From: Actinomycetota bacterium
GTDB taxonomy: Bacteria > Actinomycetota > Acidimicrobiia > Acidimicrobiales > Acidimicrobilacustridaceae
Direction: 5' to 3'
DNA: 52,144 nt
NCBI GenBank assembly: GCA_009700115.1
Contig: WLMU01000004.1
Coordinates: forward strand, 1-52,144
Part shown: in pieces, positions 45,046 through 51,494 of the stretch
Layout of the letters: every line of letters starts with the position of its first letter
Position numbering within the stretch: the stretch's first letter is position 1
Notes under the pieces: model-generated
Told to the model about the DNA's origin: nothing
Seen by the model: the letters and a program-made list of their open reading frames with translations, nothing else
Database searches by the model: none
Made by a program: the position numbers and the translations under genes

Positions 45046-45194
45046 CGGACCTTGATCACAAACCACACCCGAGCAGGAACCCCCGACTACCGGCACTTTT
45101 GTTCTTCGACGACCCTGCGGTCGCCGCGTCGCCCGTTTGTTGCGAAAGCTGCGACAAGGCCGGAAAGTGGTCGCCCGACCCAGACCAATTGGTC

Positions 45195-45869
45195 TCAGGA
45201 TTCGGAAACGATGCCTTTTCGAATCGAGAGGTGACGAGTCGATCGTTTCGCCAATGCCGAGTCATGGGTCACGGTGATGATGGTGACTCCATGTTCGGCG
45301 CTGACCTGTTCGATGAGGTCCGCGATTTCATCACGAGTTTCTTCATCAAGATTGCCTGTCGGCTCGTCAGCGAGAATCACGCTCGGTTTCTTTACCAGCG
45401 CACGAGCGATAGCAACACGTTGCTGCTGCCCACCGGAAAGTTGTCCAGGCAGGTGCCCTGACCTGTCGGAGAGTCCGACCGACGCAAGCACTGCTGCGAC
45501 AGCGTGATGTCGCTCGTCCTTTGTCATCTCTAACGGTACAAGGCCGCATTCAACATTTTCAGCAGCCGTCAATGTCGGAATCAGGTTGTAATTCTGAAAG
45601 ATGAATCCGATGCGTTGCGCTCGAAGTGTCGCTTGATCGTTCTCTGACATTGACGTGATGTCGCGCCCGTCGAATTTGATAGTGCCCGATGTCGGAGAAT
45701 CAAGTACTCCGAGCAGTTGCAGCAGCGTGGATTTTCCACCACCAGTTGAACCTTGGATTGAGACTCGTTCGCCAGCTTCAATACTTAACGAAACGTCTCG
45801 AAGGGCGGCGATGTTATTCGGACCTTGGTGATAAGTCTTGAACACGGAATCCAATTCATACAGGCTCAT
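45195..45869 (-). CDS. MacB/LolD-type ABC transporter ATP-binding protein
   Basis: The product has 224 residues, the length of a stand-alone ABC ATPase. Walker A is GSTGGGKST, the signature LSGGQQQR, Walker B VILADEPTGNLD and the switch His is in VTHD. The DEPTGNLDEET form is typical of the LolD/MacB/FtsE-like export group. It starts 1 bp inside the stop of the upstream permease (TGATG), so both are made together as one exporter. Note that the Walker A glycine usual at the third position is a threonine (STGGGKST), a small change within the tolerated range. Substrate unknown. Confidence 0.94.
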   Translation of the reverse strand: MSLYELDSVFKTYHQGPNNIAALRDVSLSIEAGERVSIQGSTGGGKSTLLQLLGVLDSPTSGTIKFDGRDITSMSENDQATLRAQRIGFIFQNYNLIPTLTAAENVECGLVPLEMTKDERHHAVAAVLASVGLSDRSGHLPGQLSGGQQQRVAIARALVKKPSVILADEPTGNLDEETRDEIADLIEQVSAEHGVTIITVTHDSALAKRSTRHLSIRKGIVSES

Positions 45870-47419
45870 CAGGCCACACTCCTAAGTGCATCAGCGGGAC
45901 GGAGTCGTGATGCTCGAAGTCCGCCAAACACCCCGGCAATGACGCCACCGAGAATTGCGAGACCAATCGCGAGCGCAATGATTCCAGGGGTCATGGCTGC
46001 TTTGAGCGCCACTTGGTAGGTCGTTCCGGTCTGGCCAGGTGGTCTCGGACCTCCTTGCACAGCGCCAGCAATCGTGGAACCGGTGCGACCGGCACCGGCT
46101 GTGCCGCCGGCGCGCCCACCCGATCCAGCGGGTCCTCCGAAGCCACTGAATGAACCTTGGAGCCCACCGGTTGTTGCTTGAAGAGATGGCGCGACAGAAT
46201 CAATGATCTTTACGACGATGAATCCGAGAACGAGACCAATACCGCCGCCGAGCGCACCTTGAATCACGCTTTCACTTGCGACCTGCCGGACGATCCGATT
46301 CTTGCGCCAACCAAGCGCACGTAACGTTCCGAATTCGCGAGTTCTACGTCCAACTCCAGACATCGTGAAGAGCACTGCGATAAGGAATGCAAGCGCAAGA
46401 ACAACAATCGAAAGCCATTTCCCAAGGTTGCCCAAGAGGTCAGATGCATCTGACAAAGAGCCAGAAACTGATGAACCCAGGTCGGAGGTCGTGCTCACCG
46501 TCGTGTCGGGAAGGGCTGCACGAATTCCATCGGCCACCGAGTCGGTAGACGCACCCGATGACGCTGTCACATAAATCGTTGAAACCAGACCGGTTCGACC
46601 AGACAGCGTTTGGGCGGTGTCAAGCGGGATGTAAACGTTTGCTGCCGTTTCTGCCGCTGACGTCGCCGAAGACACGATTCCCACAACCGTAAAGTCCTGC
46701 GTTCCGTCTGTCTTTCCAAGCGTGATCGTGCTTCCAACGGTTAATGACTCAGAAGTTGCGTAGGTGGAATCGAGTACGGCATTGAATTGACCTACATCAG
46801 TCGGACTCAGCGCGCGCCCGGAACTCAGCACAGTGCTCGAGAGGGGGCCTGTCGATGCCACTGGATCGACACCTAGAACCGAAAAGGTCGTAACTGCAAA
46901 CGATGAGCTCCCAAGTGTCGGGGATTGACCCTGAGTCTGCCCCGGCCGCCCTTGGCCTCCCGTTCCCGCTTGACCCTGATCAATTTGCGGCAACTCTCCG
47001 CTGAACGATGTGTTCTGAAGTTTCAGTGCGGTTGAGACAGCAGCAACATTTGGCACGCCTTGCACCGTGGCAATCGCTGACCCATCAAGGGTTCCTGATC
47101 CTGGACTGGTTCGAAGGTTTGTTCGATTGACCTGACGTTGTTGCCCATCGGTCGCAGCTCCCGATTGACCTCCAGGGACATCGAACTGCTGGCGGCCACC
47201 ACCTTGACCGGGCTGCTGCGGAGTCGGCGTCTGTGTAACCGTCAGATCGGTGCCAATCCCGTAGAGCGAATCAAGAACTTGCGCTTGCGCGTTCTTTGCT
47301 CCATTCGACAACGAACTCACAACGAGTACAACGGCGATCGCAAGAGCGAGTCCAAGCGAAACAATTGCGGTCTGCCGCTTTCGATTCACAAGTTCGCGTC
47401 TCAGATACGTAAAAAACAT
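45869..47419 (-). CDS. FtsX/MacB-like ABC transporter permease
   Basis: This 516-residue permease has the MacB topology: one N-terminal helix (about residues 17-38), a large extracytoplasmic core domain, then three helices from about residue 340 to the end, with the FtsX motif RRTREFGTLRALGWRKNRIV after the second helix. Two low-complexity inserts stand out: a Gln/Gly/Pro-rich part in the extracytoplasmic domain (about residues 64-100 and 150-175) and a Gly/Ala-rich loop (about 430-470) between the last two helices. Such exporters use mechanotransmission to push lipoproteins, peptides or drugs out. GGGAGGG precedes the ATG. No MacA partner is visible next to it. Confidence 0.9.
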   Translation of the reverse strand: MFFTYLRRELVNRKRQTAIVSLGLALAIAVVLVVSSLSNGAKNAQAQVLDSLYGIGTDLTVTQTPTPQQPGQGGGRQQFDVPGGQSGAATDGQQRQVNRTNLRTSPGSGTLDGSAIATVQGVPNVAAVSTALKLQNTSFSGELPQIDQGQAGTGGQGRPGQTQGQSPTLGSSSFAVTTFSVLGVDPVASTGPLSSTVLSSGRALSPTDVGQFNAVLDSTYATSESLTVGSTITLGKTDGTQDFTVVGIVSSATSAAETAANVYIPLDTAQTLSGRTGLVSTIYVTASSGASTDSVADGIRAALPDTTVSTTSDLGSSVSGSLSDASDLLGNLGKWLSIVVLALAFLIAVLFTMSGVGRRTREFGTLRALGWRKNRIVRQVASESVIQGALGGGIGLVLGFIVVKIIDSVAPSLQATTGGLQGSFSGFGGPAGSGGRAGGTAGAGRTGSTIAGAVQGGPRPPGQTGTTYQVALKAAMTPGIIALAIGLAILGGVIAGVFGGLRASRLRPADALRSVA

Positions 47420-47554
47420 CTGCCCTCCCGGCGCTACAACTCCGAAAATTTACGATGAACAGGCAAGAGCAGTTCATGGATTTGGTAAGGAATTCGTAAG
47501 TGACGTCGCCCCATCACGAACGACGGGAACCGACCTCGGCTCACAAATCTGAAA

Positions 47555-47947
47555 TCAGACCACAACCTTGATCGCGGCGGTGCCCGCCGTGGCAGACCCA
47601 GATTGCTTCGCAGCTTTCTTGTCACTTCGCTCAATCAGAAGGCGATACATGATCCGGTACTTCGCCCGCACCGCTTCGCGCACCCTCGCCACCGCATCAG
47701 GTTCCAGGACTTCGGCGCGACCAGCAACCGCCACAGATCCCCGCTTTGGCCGGCCCCGAACGTTGCTCGCCTGAATCGTCACGGCGGGATTTTTCAAGAT
47801 TCGCTTGATCTTCCATGAATCAGGGTCGGTCGTGAACGCATAGCCGTCTTCAAATGGAACCACCCAAACTGCGGTTGAAACCGGGGTTCCATCCTGTCGA
47901 AACGAAACGAAGGCGATGTACCGTGCGGCGTCAAGTTCAGATGTCAT
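47555..47947 (-). CDS. PPOX-class F420-dependent oxidoreductase
   Basis: The product has 130 residues and the split beta-barrel of the pyridoxamine-phosphate-oxidase fold: DAARYIAFVSFRQDGTPVSTAVWVVPFEDG, FTTDPDSWKIKRILKNPAVTIQ and GSVAVAGRAEVLEPDA. This group (TIGR03666-like) uses the deazaflavin F420 and is common in actinobacteria. A longer frame upstream to 48043 overlaps the divergent gene; the ATG at 47947, with CATACT ending 7 nt upstream, is preferred. It faces away from the Ddn-like gene at 48031, and the 83 bp between them must hold both promoters. Confidence 0.86.
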   Translation of the reverse strand: MTSELDAARYIAFVSFRQDGTPVSTAVWVVPFEDGYAFTTDPDSWKIKRILKNPAVTIQASNVRGRPKRGSVAVAGRAEVLEPDAVARVREAVRAKYRIMYRLLIERSDKKAAKQSGSATAGTAAIKVVV

Positions 47948-48030
47948 GACGAGAAGTATGCCGTCGATGTGCACAGAAATCTTTTGATCGTGCATCTTGT
48001 CGATCCAAAGAAACCGATACCGTTCGCACC

Positions 48031-48447
48031 ATGACTGACGCACTGAACGATTTCAACCAGCAGATCATGGACGAGTTCCGTGCCAATGCCGGCAAGGTTG
48101 GTGGCCATTTCGAAGGCCGGCCGATGACGATCGTTCATCACACCGGAGCAAAGAGCGGCATCGTTCGTCATGCGCCGCTCGTGTACCTGCCCAACGGTGA
48201 CGACGTCGTCATCTTTGCGTCAAAGGGTGGACAGCCGACCAACCCCGACTGGTATCACAACCTCATTGCCAACCCCGATACGCAAATTGAACTCGGTGCC
48301 GACATCGTGCCCGTTCACGTTCGAGAAGCAACGGGCGCTGAACGCGACGAACTGTTCGATCGTCAGAAGATCGCAAGCCCCGTGTTCGCCGAGTATGAAG
48401 CGGCGACGACACGAATCATTCCGGTGTTGGTGCTTGAGCTTCGCTAA
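48031..48447 (+). CDS. F420-dependent nitroreductase (Ddn family)
   Basis: The product has 138 residues and the DDN family pattern: TIVHHTGAKSGIVRHAPLVY, then VIFASKGGQPTNPDWYHNL and ANPDTQIELG. Members use reduced F420; Mycobacterium Ddn activates nitroimidazoles and reduces quinones. The ATG has a TACCGT hexamer ending 7 nt upstream and no ribosome-binding site, so it may be leaderless. Together with the divergent PPOX gene this shows that the organism makes F420. Confidence 0.9.
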   Translation: MTDALNDFNQQIMDEFRANAGKVGGHFEGRPMTIVHHTGAKSGIVRHAPLVYLPNGDDVVIFASKGGQPTNPDWYHNLIANPDTQIELGADIVPVHVREATGAERDELFDRQKIASPVFAEYEAATTRIIPVLVLELR

Positions 48448-48515
48448 CTCGTTCGAACCAGATCGACGCGTTCAGCCGCTGGAGTCAAAACCTTCAATGA
48501 TCTGATTAATGATCA

Positions 48516-48532
48516 TCTCGCATTCGGCGAGA
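48516..48532 (-). terminator. Small hairpin after the 24-residue peptide gene
   Basis: TCTCGC and GCGAGA (48516-48521, 48527-48532) form a 6-bp stem with a 5-nt loop between the convergent Ddn-like gene and the peptide gene. There is no T tract. It is a weak call made from position only. Confidence 0.3.
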
Positions 48533-48544
48533 CCGAGAGCCGAA

Positions 48545-48619
48545 TCACGCCCGACGAACGAGGAAGATAATGGCAATAATCACCAAAATGACGACGAGAG
48601 TTCCGAGACCGATATACAT
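48545..48619 (-). CDS. 24-residue hydrophobic membrane peptide
   Basis: The frame starts at an ATG (48617-48619 on the minus strand) with GGAGGTGA a few bases upstream, an almost perfect ribosome-binding site, and ends at TGA after 24 codons. The peptide begins MYIGLGTLVVILVI and ends FLVRRA: a single membrane helix with a positively charged C-terminus. It lies 54 bp downstream of the csbD-like gene on the same strand and has its own ribosome-binding site. It is below most gene-calling cutoffs. The function is unknown; short one-helix peptides often regulate membrane proteins or act in stress responses. Confidence 0.75.
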   Translation of the reverse strand: MYIGLGTLVVILVIIAIIFLVRRA

Positions 48620-48673
48620 GTAGTCACCTCCAATGAGTTCATGGGATACCAATGAACCGCGCCATTGACCTGA

Positions 48674-48868
48674 CTACTTCTCTTTGCGCAGAGATTCCTT
48701 GACCTGGTCGATAACGCCTTCAACCTTGTCTTCGATCTCTCCTGCCTTCTCCTTCATCTCACCGGCCTTGCGGTCAGCGGTTCCTTCGGCTTCAAGGTCT
48801 TCGTTGCCGATCGTCGATCCGACAACCTCCTTGGCCTTTCCTTTCACCTGATCACTTTTTGCTCCCAT
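48674..48868 (-). CDS. CsbD-like stress protein
   Basis: The product has 64 residues, highly charged and helical: SDQVKGKAKEVVGSTIGNED, then ADRKAGEMKEKAGEIEDKVE. This is the CsbD/YjbJ pattern of small hydrophilic proteins induced by general stress in many bacteria; their biochemical role is unknown. AAGGGTGAT lies upstream of the ATG at 48868. It is followed by the 24-residue membrane peptide on the same strand. Confidence 0.9.
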   Translation of the reverse strand: MGAKSDQVKGKAKEVVGSTIGNEDLEAEGTADRKAGEMKEKAGEIEDKVEGVIDQVKESLRKEK

Positions 48869-49052
48869 AGTTGATCACCCTTCGTCGTTGAACGTTCTAG
48901 AGACTGCGCCCAAGTCGGGTCGCATGCTCACTCTGTTGTCATCGATCAACTGACAAGTTCCCGAACTTCTTCTTGGAACTCAACACCAGAACACAGAGGA
49001 GCCACTCCGAGCATCACAGGTATCGCTGTTGCAGCGAGGTAGCAGTGTGATT

Positions 49053-49091
49053 TCAGTCAAAGATGAAGCGGTACACATTCGTGTCGCGGGA
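49053..49091 (-). pseudogene. Remnant of a GNAT gene 3' end
   Basis: Read on the minus strand, this segment encodes SRDTNVYRFIFD followed by a stop. The intact GNAT gene at 51015-51461 ends ARDTNVYRYQFD and stop, with the same number of codons to the stop. Upstream of the segment the similarity ends and an in-frame stop follows. It is therefore a 12-codon leftover of an acetyltransferase gene end in intergenic DNA. Its first 24 identical bases form the direct repeat listed separately. Confidence 0.7.
49067..49090. repeat. Direct repeat copy 1 (24 bp) flanking the TetR cassette
   Basis: All 24 bases are identical to 51029-51052 and in the same orientation. Copy 1 lies in intergenic DNA within the GNAT remnant. 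The two copies bound a segment of about 1.9 kb with an alpha/beta hydrolase, a TetR regulator and a small membrane protein. Confidence 0.9.
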
Positions 49092-49125
49092 GACGATCAA
49101 TCAGACATTCCGCGCCAGTGAACTC

Positions 49126-49151
49126 AGTACATGACTGTTAAGTCATGTACT
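49126..49151. promoter_or_regulatory. Perfect palindrome, likely TetR operator
   Basis: Two perfect 10-bp arms, AGTACATGAC and GTCATGTACT, flank a 6-bp centre (TGTTAA). The right arm overlaps TACTCT (49148-49153), a -10-like hexamer ending 6 nt before the ATG at 49160. A dimeric TetR repressor bound here would block the promoter of the hydrolase-tetR operon, and the repressor gene is the second one of that operon. Confidence 0.75.
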
Positions 49152-49159
49152 CTGCCTCG

Positions 49160-49960
49160 ATGACGCCCACCACCCGAATCATCGACGGGGTTGCGGTCCA
49201 CTCAGTTGGCTCAGGTCAACCGGTAGTGCTGCTGCATGCCAATGGCGGTGACCACCACGACTTCGATGCGATCGTCGGAGACTTGGCCCGCCATGCCACT
49301 GTTCATGCTCTTGACTGGCCAGGACACGGAGCGAGTGCCGCGGTCGCCGATCCGAGCGCGTGTGGATTCGCAGAACTCCTTCCCGCGATCCTCGAGGAGC
49401 TCGGCGAGGGACCGTTCACCCTCATCGGGAACTCCATCGGTGGTTTCGCCGCCCTGCGCTCTGCCGCTCGACGACCCGATCTTGTTCGGGCCCTCATCCT
49501 CGTCAACCCAGGAGGATTCACTCCCCGATGGCCGACGACGTTCATGGCGTGTCGACTGTTCGGTTCAGAGCGGTTCGCACCGGTGGCGATGAGGATGCTC
49601 CCCCGCCTCTACCTCCGCCGACGGACACCCGAGGTCGGATCAATTAGGGCGGCTGCCGTCGTTGCGTCCCGCGACCCCTCCAGGGTCCGGACGTTCGCGC
49701 GGATCTGGCGGAGCTTCACCGATCCCGAACACGACGCCCGGGCAGATGCGCGCAATGTCGATGCACCCGTCCTGCTGATCTGGGGAACCCGCGATCCGAT
49801 CCTGCCCTGGTTGGTTGATGGGCGCCGAGCACGAAAGATGCTCGATAGATCGCGTGTGGTGAAACTCCCGTGTGGTCACCAAGGATTCGCTGAGCTGCCG
49901 ACGCAATTCATCAATGCTTTGGACGAGTTTCTCGAGCTGAAGATTGAGGAGGAACGATGA
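49160..49960 (+). CDS. Alpha/beta hydrolase
   Basis: The product has 266 residues and the alpha/beta hydrolase fold: VVLLHANGGDHHDFD (oxyanion region), LDWPGHGASA, nucleophile elbow GNSIGG with Ser, a late Asp in LIWGTRDPILPW and the His in LPCGHQGFAELP. Substrate unknown; small esters, lactones or C-C bonds are usual. An ATG at 49145 lies inside the operator palindrome; the ATG at 49160 is chosen because TACTCT ends 6 nt before it. It is the first gene of a cassette with TetR and a DUF4345-like membrane protein, bounded by 24-bp repeats. Confidence 0.9.
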   Translation: MTPTTRIIDGVAVHSVGSGQPVVLLHANGGDHHDFDAIVGDLARHATVHALDWPGHGASAAVADPSACGFAELLPAILEELGEGPFTLIGNSIGGFAALRSAARRPDLVRALILVNPGGFTPRWPTTFMACRLFGSERFAPVAMRMLPRLYLRRRTPEVGSIRAAAVVASRDPSRVRTFARIWRSFTDPEHDARADARNVDAPVLLIWGTRDPILPWLVDGRRARKMLDRSRVVKLPCGHQGFAELPTQFINALDEFLELKIEEER

Positions 49961-49989
49961 GTGAGTGCACGTTCATGGTTGCGTACTGA
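49957..49989 (+). CDS. Ten-codon mini-ORF linking hydrolase and tetR
   Basis: An ATG overlapping the hydrolase stop (ATGA) has a strong GAGGAGGA ribosome-binding site and runs for 10 codons to a TGA that overlaps the tetR ATG (TGATG, 49987-49991). The peptide would be MSECTFMVAY. It may serve only to deliver ribosomes to tetR by termination-reinitiation, since tetR has no ribosome-binding site of its own. Confidence 0.4.
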   Translation: MSECTFMVAY

Positions 49990-50585
49990 TGACCAGCAAG
50001 TTGCAACGCCGAGGCCCCGGATCCCGAGCCGGCGGCAATCACCCAACACGCCTCGAGCTGCTCAATGCAGCCACCCATCTCGCAAGTGCCGAAGGACTGG
50101 ATGCTCTCACAGTGTCTGCGATTACCAATGCAGCAGGCCACGCCAAGGGCACGTTTTACGTGCACTTCGACGACCGATCTCAGATGATCGCTGAACTCCA
50201 TCGTCGATTCCACGACGATCTCTTCTCCTCCATAGAAGCCAGAACTGCCGCCATGGTTCCGGGTTCTGAACGAGCGCATATTCGCATCGAGGCGTTCCTC
50301 GACGGATGTCGGTCGCAACCTCCAGTACGAGCGATGCTTCTTGAGGCCCGTTCCCTTCCAGAGATCGCCAGTCTCGTCGAACAGCGAAATGCTCAAGCTG
50401 CTCAAGCACTGAAAGCGGATCTCCAAGGCCGGGTTGCACACTGTTCGGAAACCGCACGACTCATCGTGGGTGCAACCATCGAAGTTGCGCTTCAGGAACT
50501 GACTGCCAACCGACGCCTACCCCGACTTCGAGCTGCTCTCTACTCATTCCTACCAGCCGCCAAGACACCCGGAATGATGAAATAG
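49989..50585 (+). CDS. TetR-family transcriptional regulator
   Basis: The product has 198 residues. The N-terminal DNA-binding helix-turn-helix lies at about residues 20-66 (RLELLNAATHLASAEGLDALTVSAITNAAGHAKGTFYVHF), and the rest is an all-helical ligand-binding domain. It probably represses its own operon through the palindrome at 49126-49151 and is released by a small molecule, perhaps a substrate of the neighbouring hydrolase. The ATG at 49989 is the natural start, coupled by a mini-ORF to the hydrolase; a GTG at 49965 is in frame but has a poorly spaced ribosome-binding site. Confidence 0.92.
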   Translation: MTSKLQRRGPGSRAGGNHPTRLELLNAATHLASAEGLDALTVSAITNAAGHAKGTFYVHFDDRSQMIAELHRRFHDDLFSSIEARTAAMVPGSERAHIRIEAFLDGCRSQPPVRAMLLEARSLPEIASLVEQRNAQAAQALKADLQGRVAHCSETARLIVGATIEVALQELTANRRLPRLRAALYSFLPAAKTPGMMK

Positions 50586-50613
50586 TTCGTAAGTCGACCC
50601 GGTTGTAACGGAC

Positions 50614-50955
50614 ATGGACCTGACTGCATACATCGGAGCGACCGTTTCACTCTTCGCCGGACTGCTGGGGTTGCTCTGGCCAAGACACGTGAGTGCCGTG
50701 ATTGGCCTCCGACTGCCGGGCAAATTGGGTATGTCCGAGTTCCGAGCGACATACGGCGGGCTCTTCATAGGTGCTGGCGGTGCTGTGTTGATTCTTGGGT
50801 CGGGTGACGCTGCCCTCGTCCTCGGTGCGGCCTGGATCGGCGCATTCATTGCCCGCGTGATTTCGATTGTCATCGACCACTCGACCTCGAAAGAAAACCT
50901 CGTCGGGTGCGGGATCGAGCTCATCGTCGGAGCGTTGCTCGTCCTCGGTCGCTGA
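50614..50955 (+). CDS. Small membrane protein, DUF4345-like
   Basis: The product has 113 residues with four hydrophobic segments and a conserved-looking loop GMSEFRATYGGLFIGAGGA between the first and second (the FRA.YGG pattern of DUF4345 proteins). The family is membrane-embedded and of unknown function. It starts 28 bp after the tetR stop and is the third gene of the cassette. It ends 59 bp before the stop of the convergent GNAT gene. Confidence 0.8.
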   Translation: MDLTAYIGATVSLFAGLLGLLWPRHVSAVIGLRLPGKLGMSEFRATYGGLFIGAGGAVLILGSGDAALVLGAAWIGAFIARVISIVIDHSTSKENLVGCGIELIVGALLVLGR

Positions 50956-51014
50956 TTCAAACCAAAGTAAATAGACCGCGGAGCTATCAGTCGCCAAGCA
51001 CTGAATGGCACCGA

Positions 51015-51461
51015 TCAATCGAACTGATAGCGGTACACATTCGTGTCGCGGGCGATGAAGCCGATGCGTTGGTACAGGCGGTTCGCAGCTTCGCGACTGG
51101 GGCGCGAGGTGAGGTCAACCGTCTTCGCTCCGAGTTCAAGTGCACGATCCAATGCCGCACGATTCAACAGATCGCCCACGCCCTGCCCGCGCGCTGCTTC
51201 ATCAACAACAACGTCTTCGATCCAGGCCCGCACGCCGGTAGGGATACGGAACCACGCAAGCGTGAGGCTTCCGAGAATGTGATCTCCTGCGTCACGATCG
51301 ACAGCGAGGAGCAACAGGCTGGCTTCGGACTCGCAGATCGCCGCCAGTTCCGTCTCAGTCGGAGCCGGATTTGAGGAAGATAACTGGGGGATGAGGCGCT
51401 CGAATGCGGCCACCAATTCCGGTGTCACATCAGTGGCCTCAATGATCTGCACGTTCGCCAT
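51015..51461 (-). CDS. GNAT family N-acetyltransferase
   Basis: This 148-residue acetyltransferase has the GNAT core: LGSLTLAWFRIPTGVRAWIEDVVVDEAARGQGVGDLL with the acetyl-CoA pyrophosphate loop ARGQGVG (R/QxxGxG/A) and a C-terminal RLYQRIGFIARDTNVY. The target (small molecule or protein N-terminus) is unknown. The last codons of this gene contain the second copy of the 24-bp direct repeat (51029-51052); copy 1 lies at 49067-49090 with its own short version of the same gene end, so the 3' end of this gene appears to have been duplicated. Confidence 0.93.
   Translation of the reverse strand: MANVQIIEATDVTPELVAAFERLIPQLSSSNPAPTETELAAICESEASLLLLAVDRDAGDHILGSLTLAWFRIPTGVRAWIEDVVVDEAARGQGVGDLLNRAALDRALELGAKTVDLTSRPSREAANRLYQRIGFIARDTNVYRYQFD
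51029..51052. repeat. Direct repeat copy 2 (24 bp), inside the GNAT gene end
   Basis: Identical over 24 bases to 49067-49090. This copy encodes the RDTNVYR segment of the GNAT protein close to its C-terminus, in the same orientation relative to the stop as copy 1. The bases outside differ on both sides, so 24 bp is the full exact match. Confidence 0.9.
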
Positions 51462-51494
51462 CGGTCCAGCGTAGACACCGATACCCTTCTGCGA

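Noticed and set aside
45182-45195. Perfect 14-bp palindrome AGACCAATTGGTCT at the stop of the ABC ATPase gene
   Set aside because: It lies at a gene end far from any start, too short and T-poor for a terminator; no partner copy was noticed elsewhere in the window.
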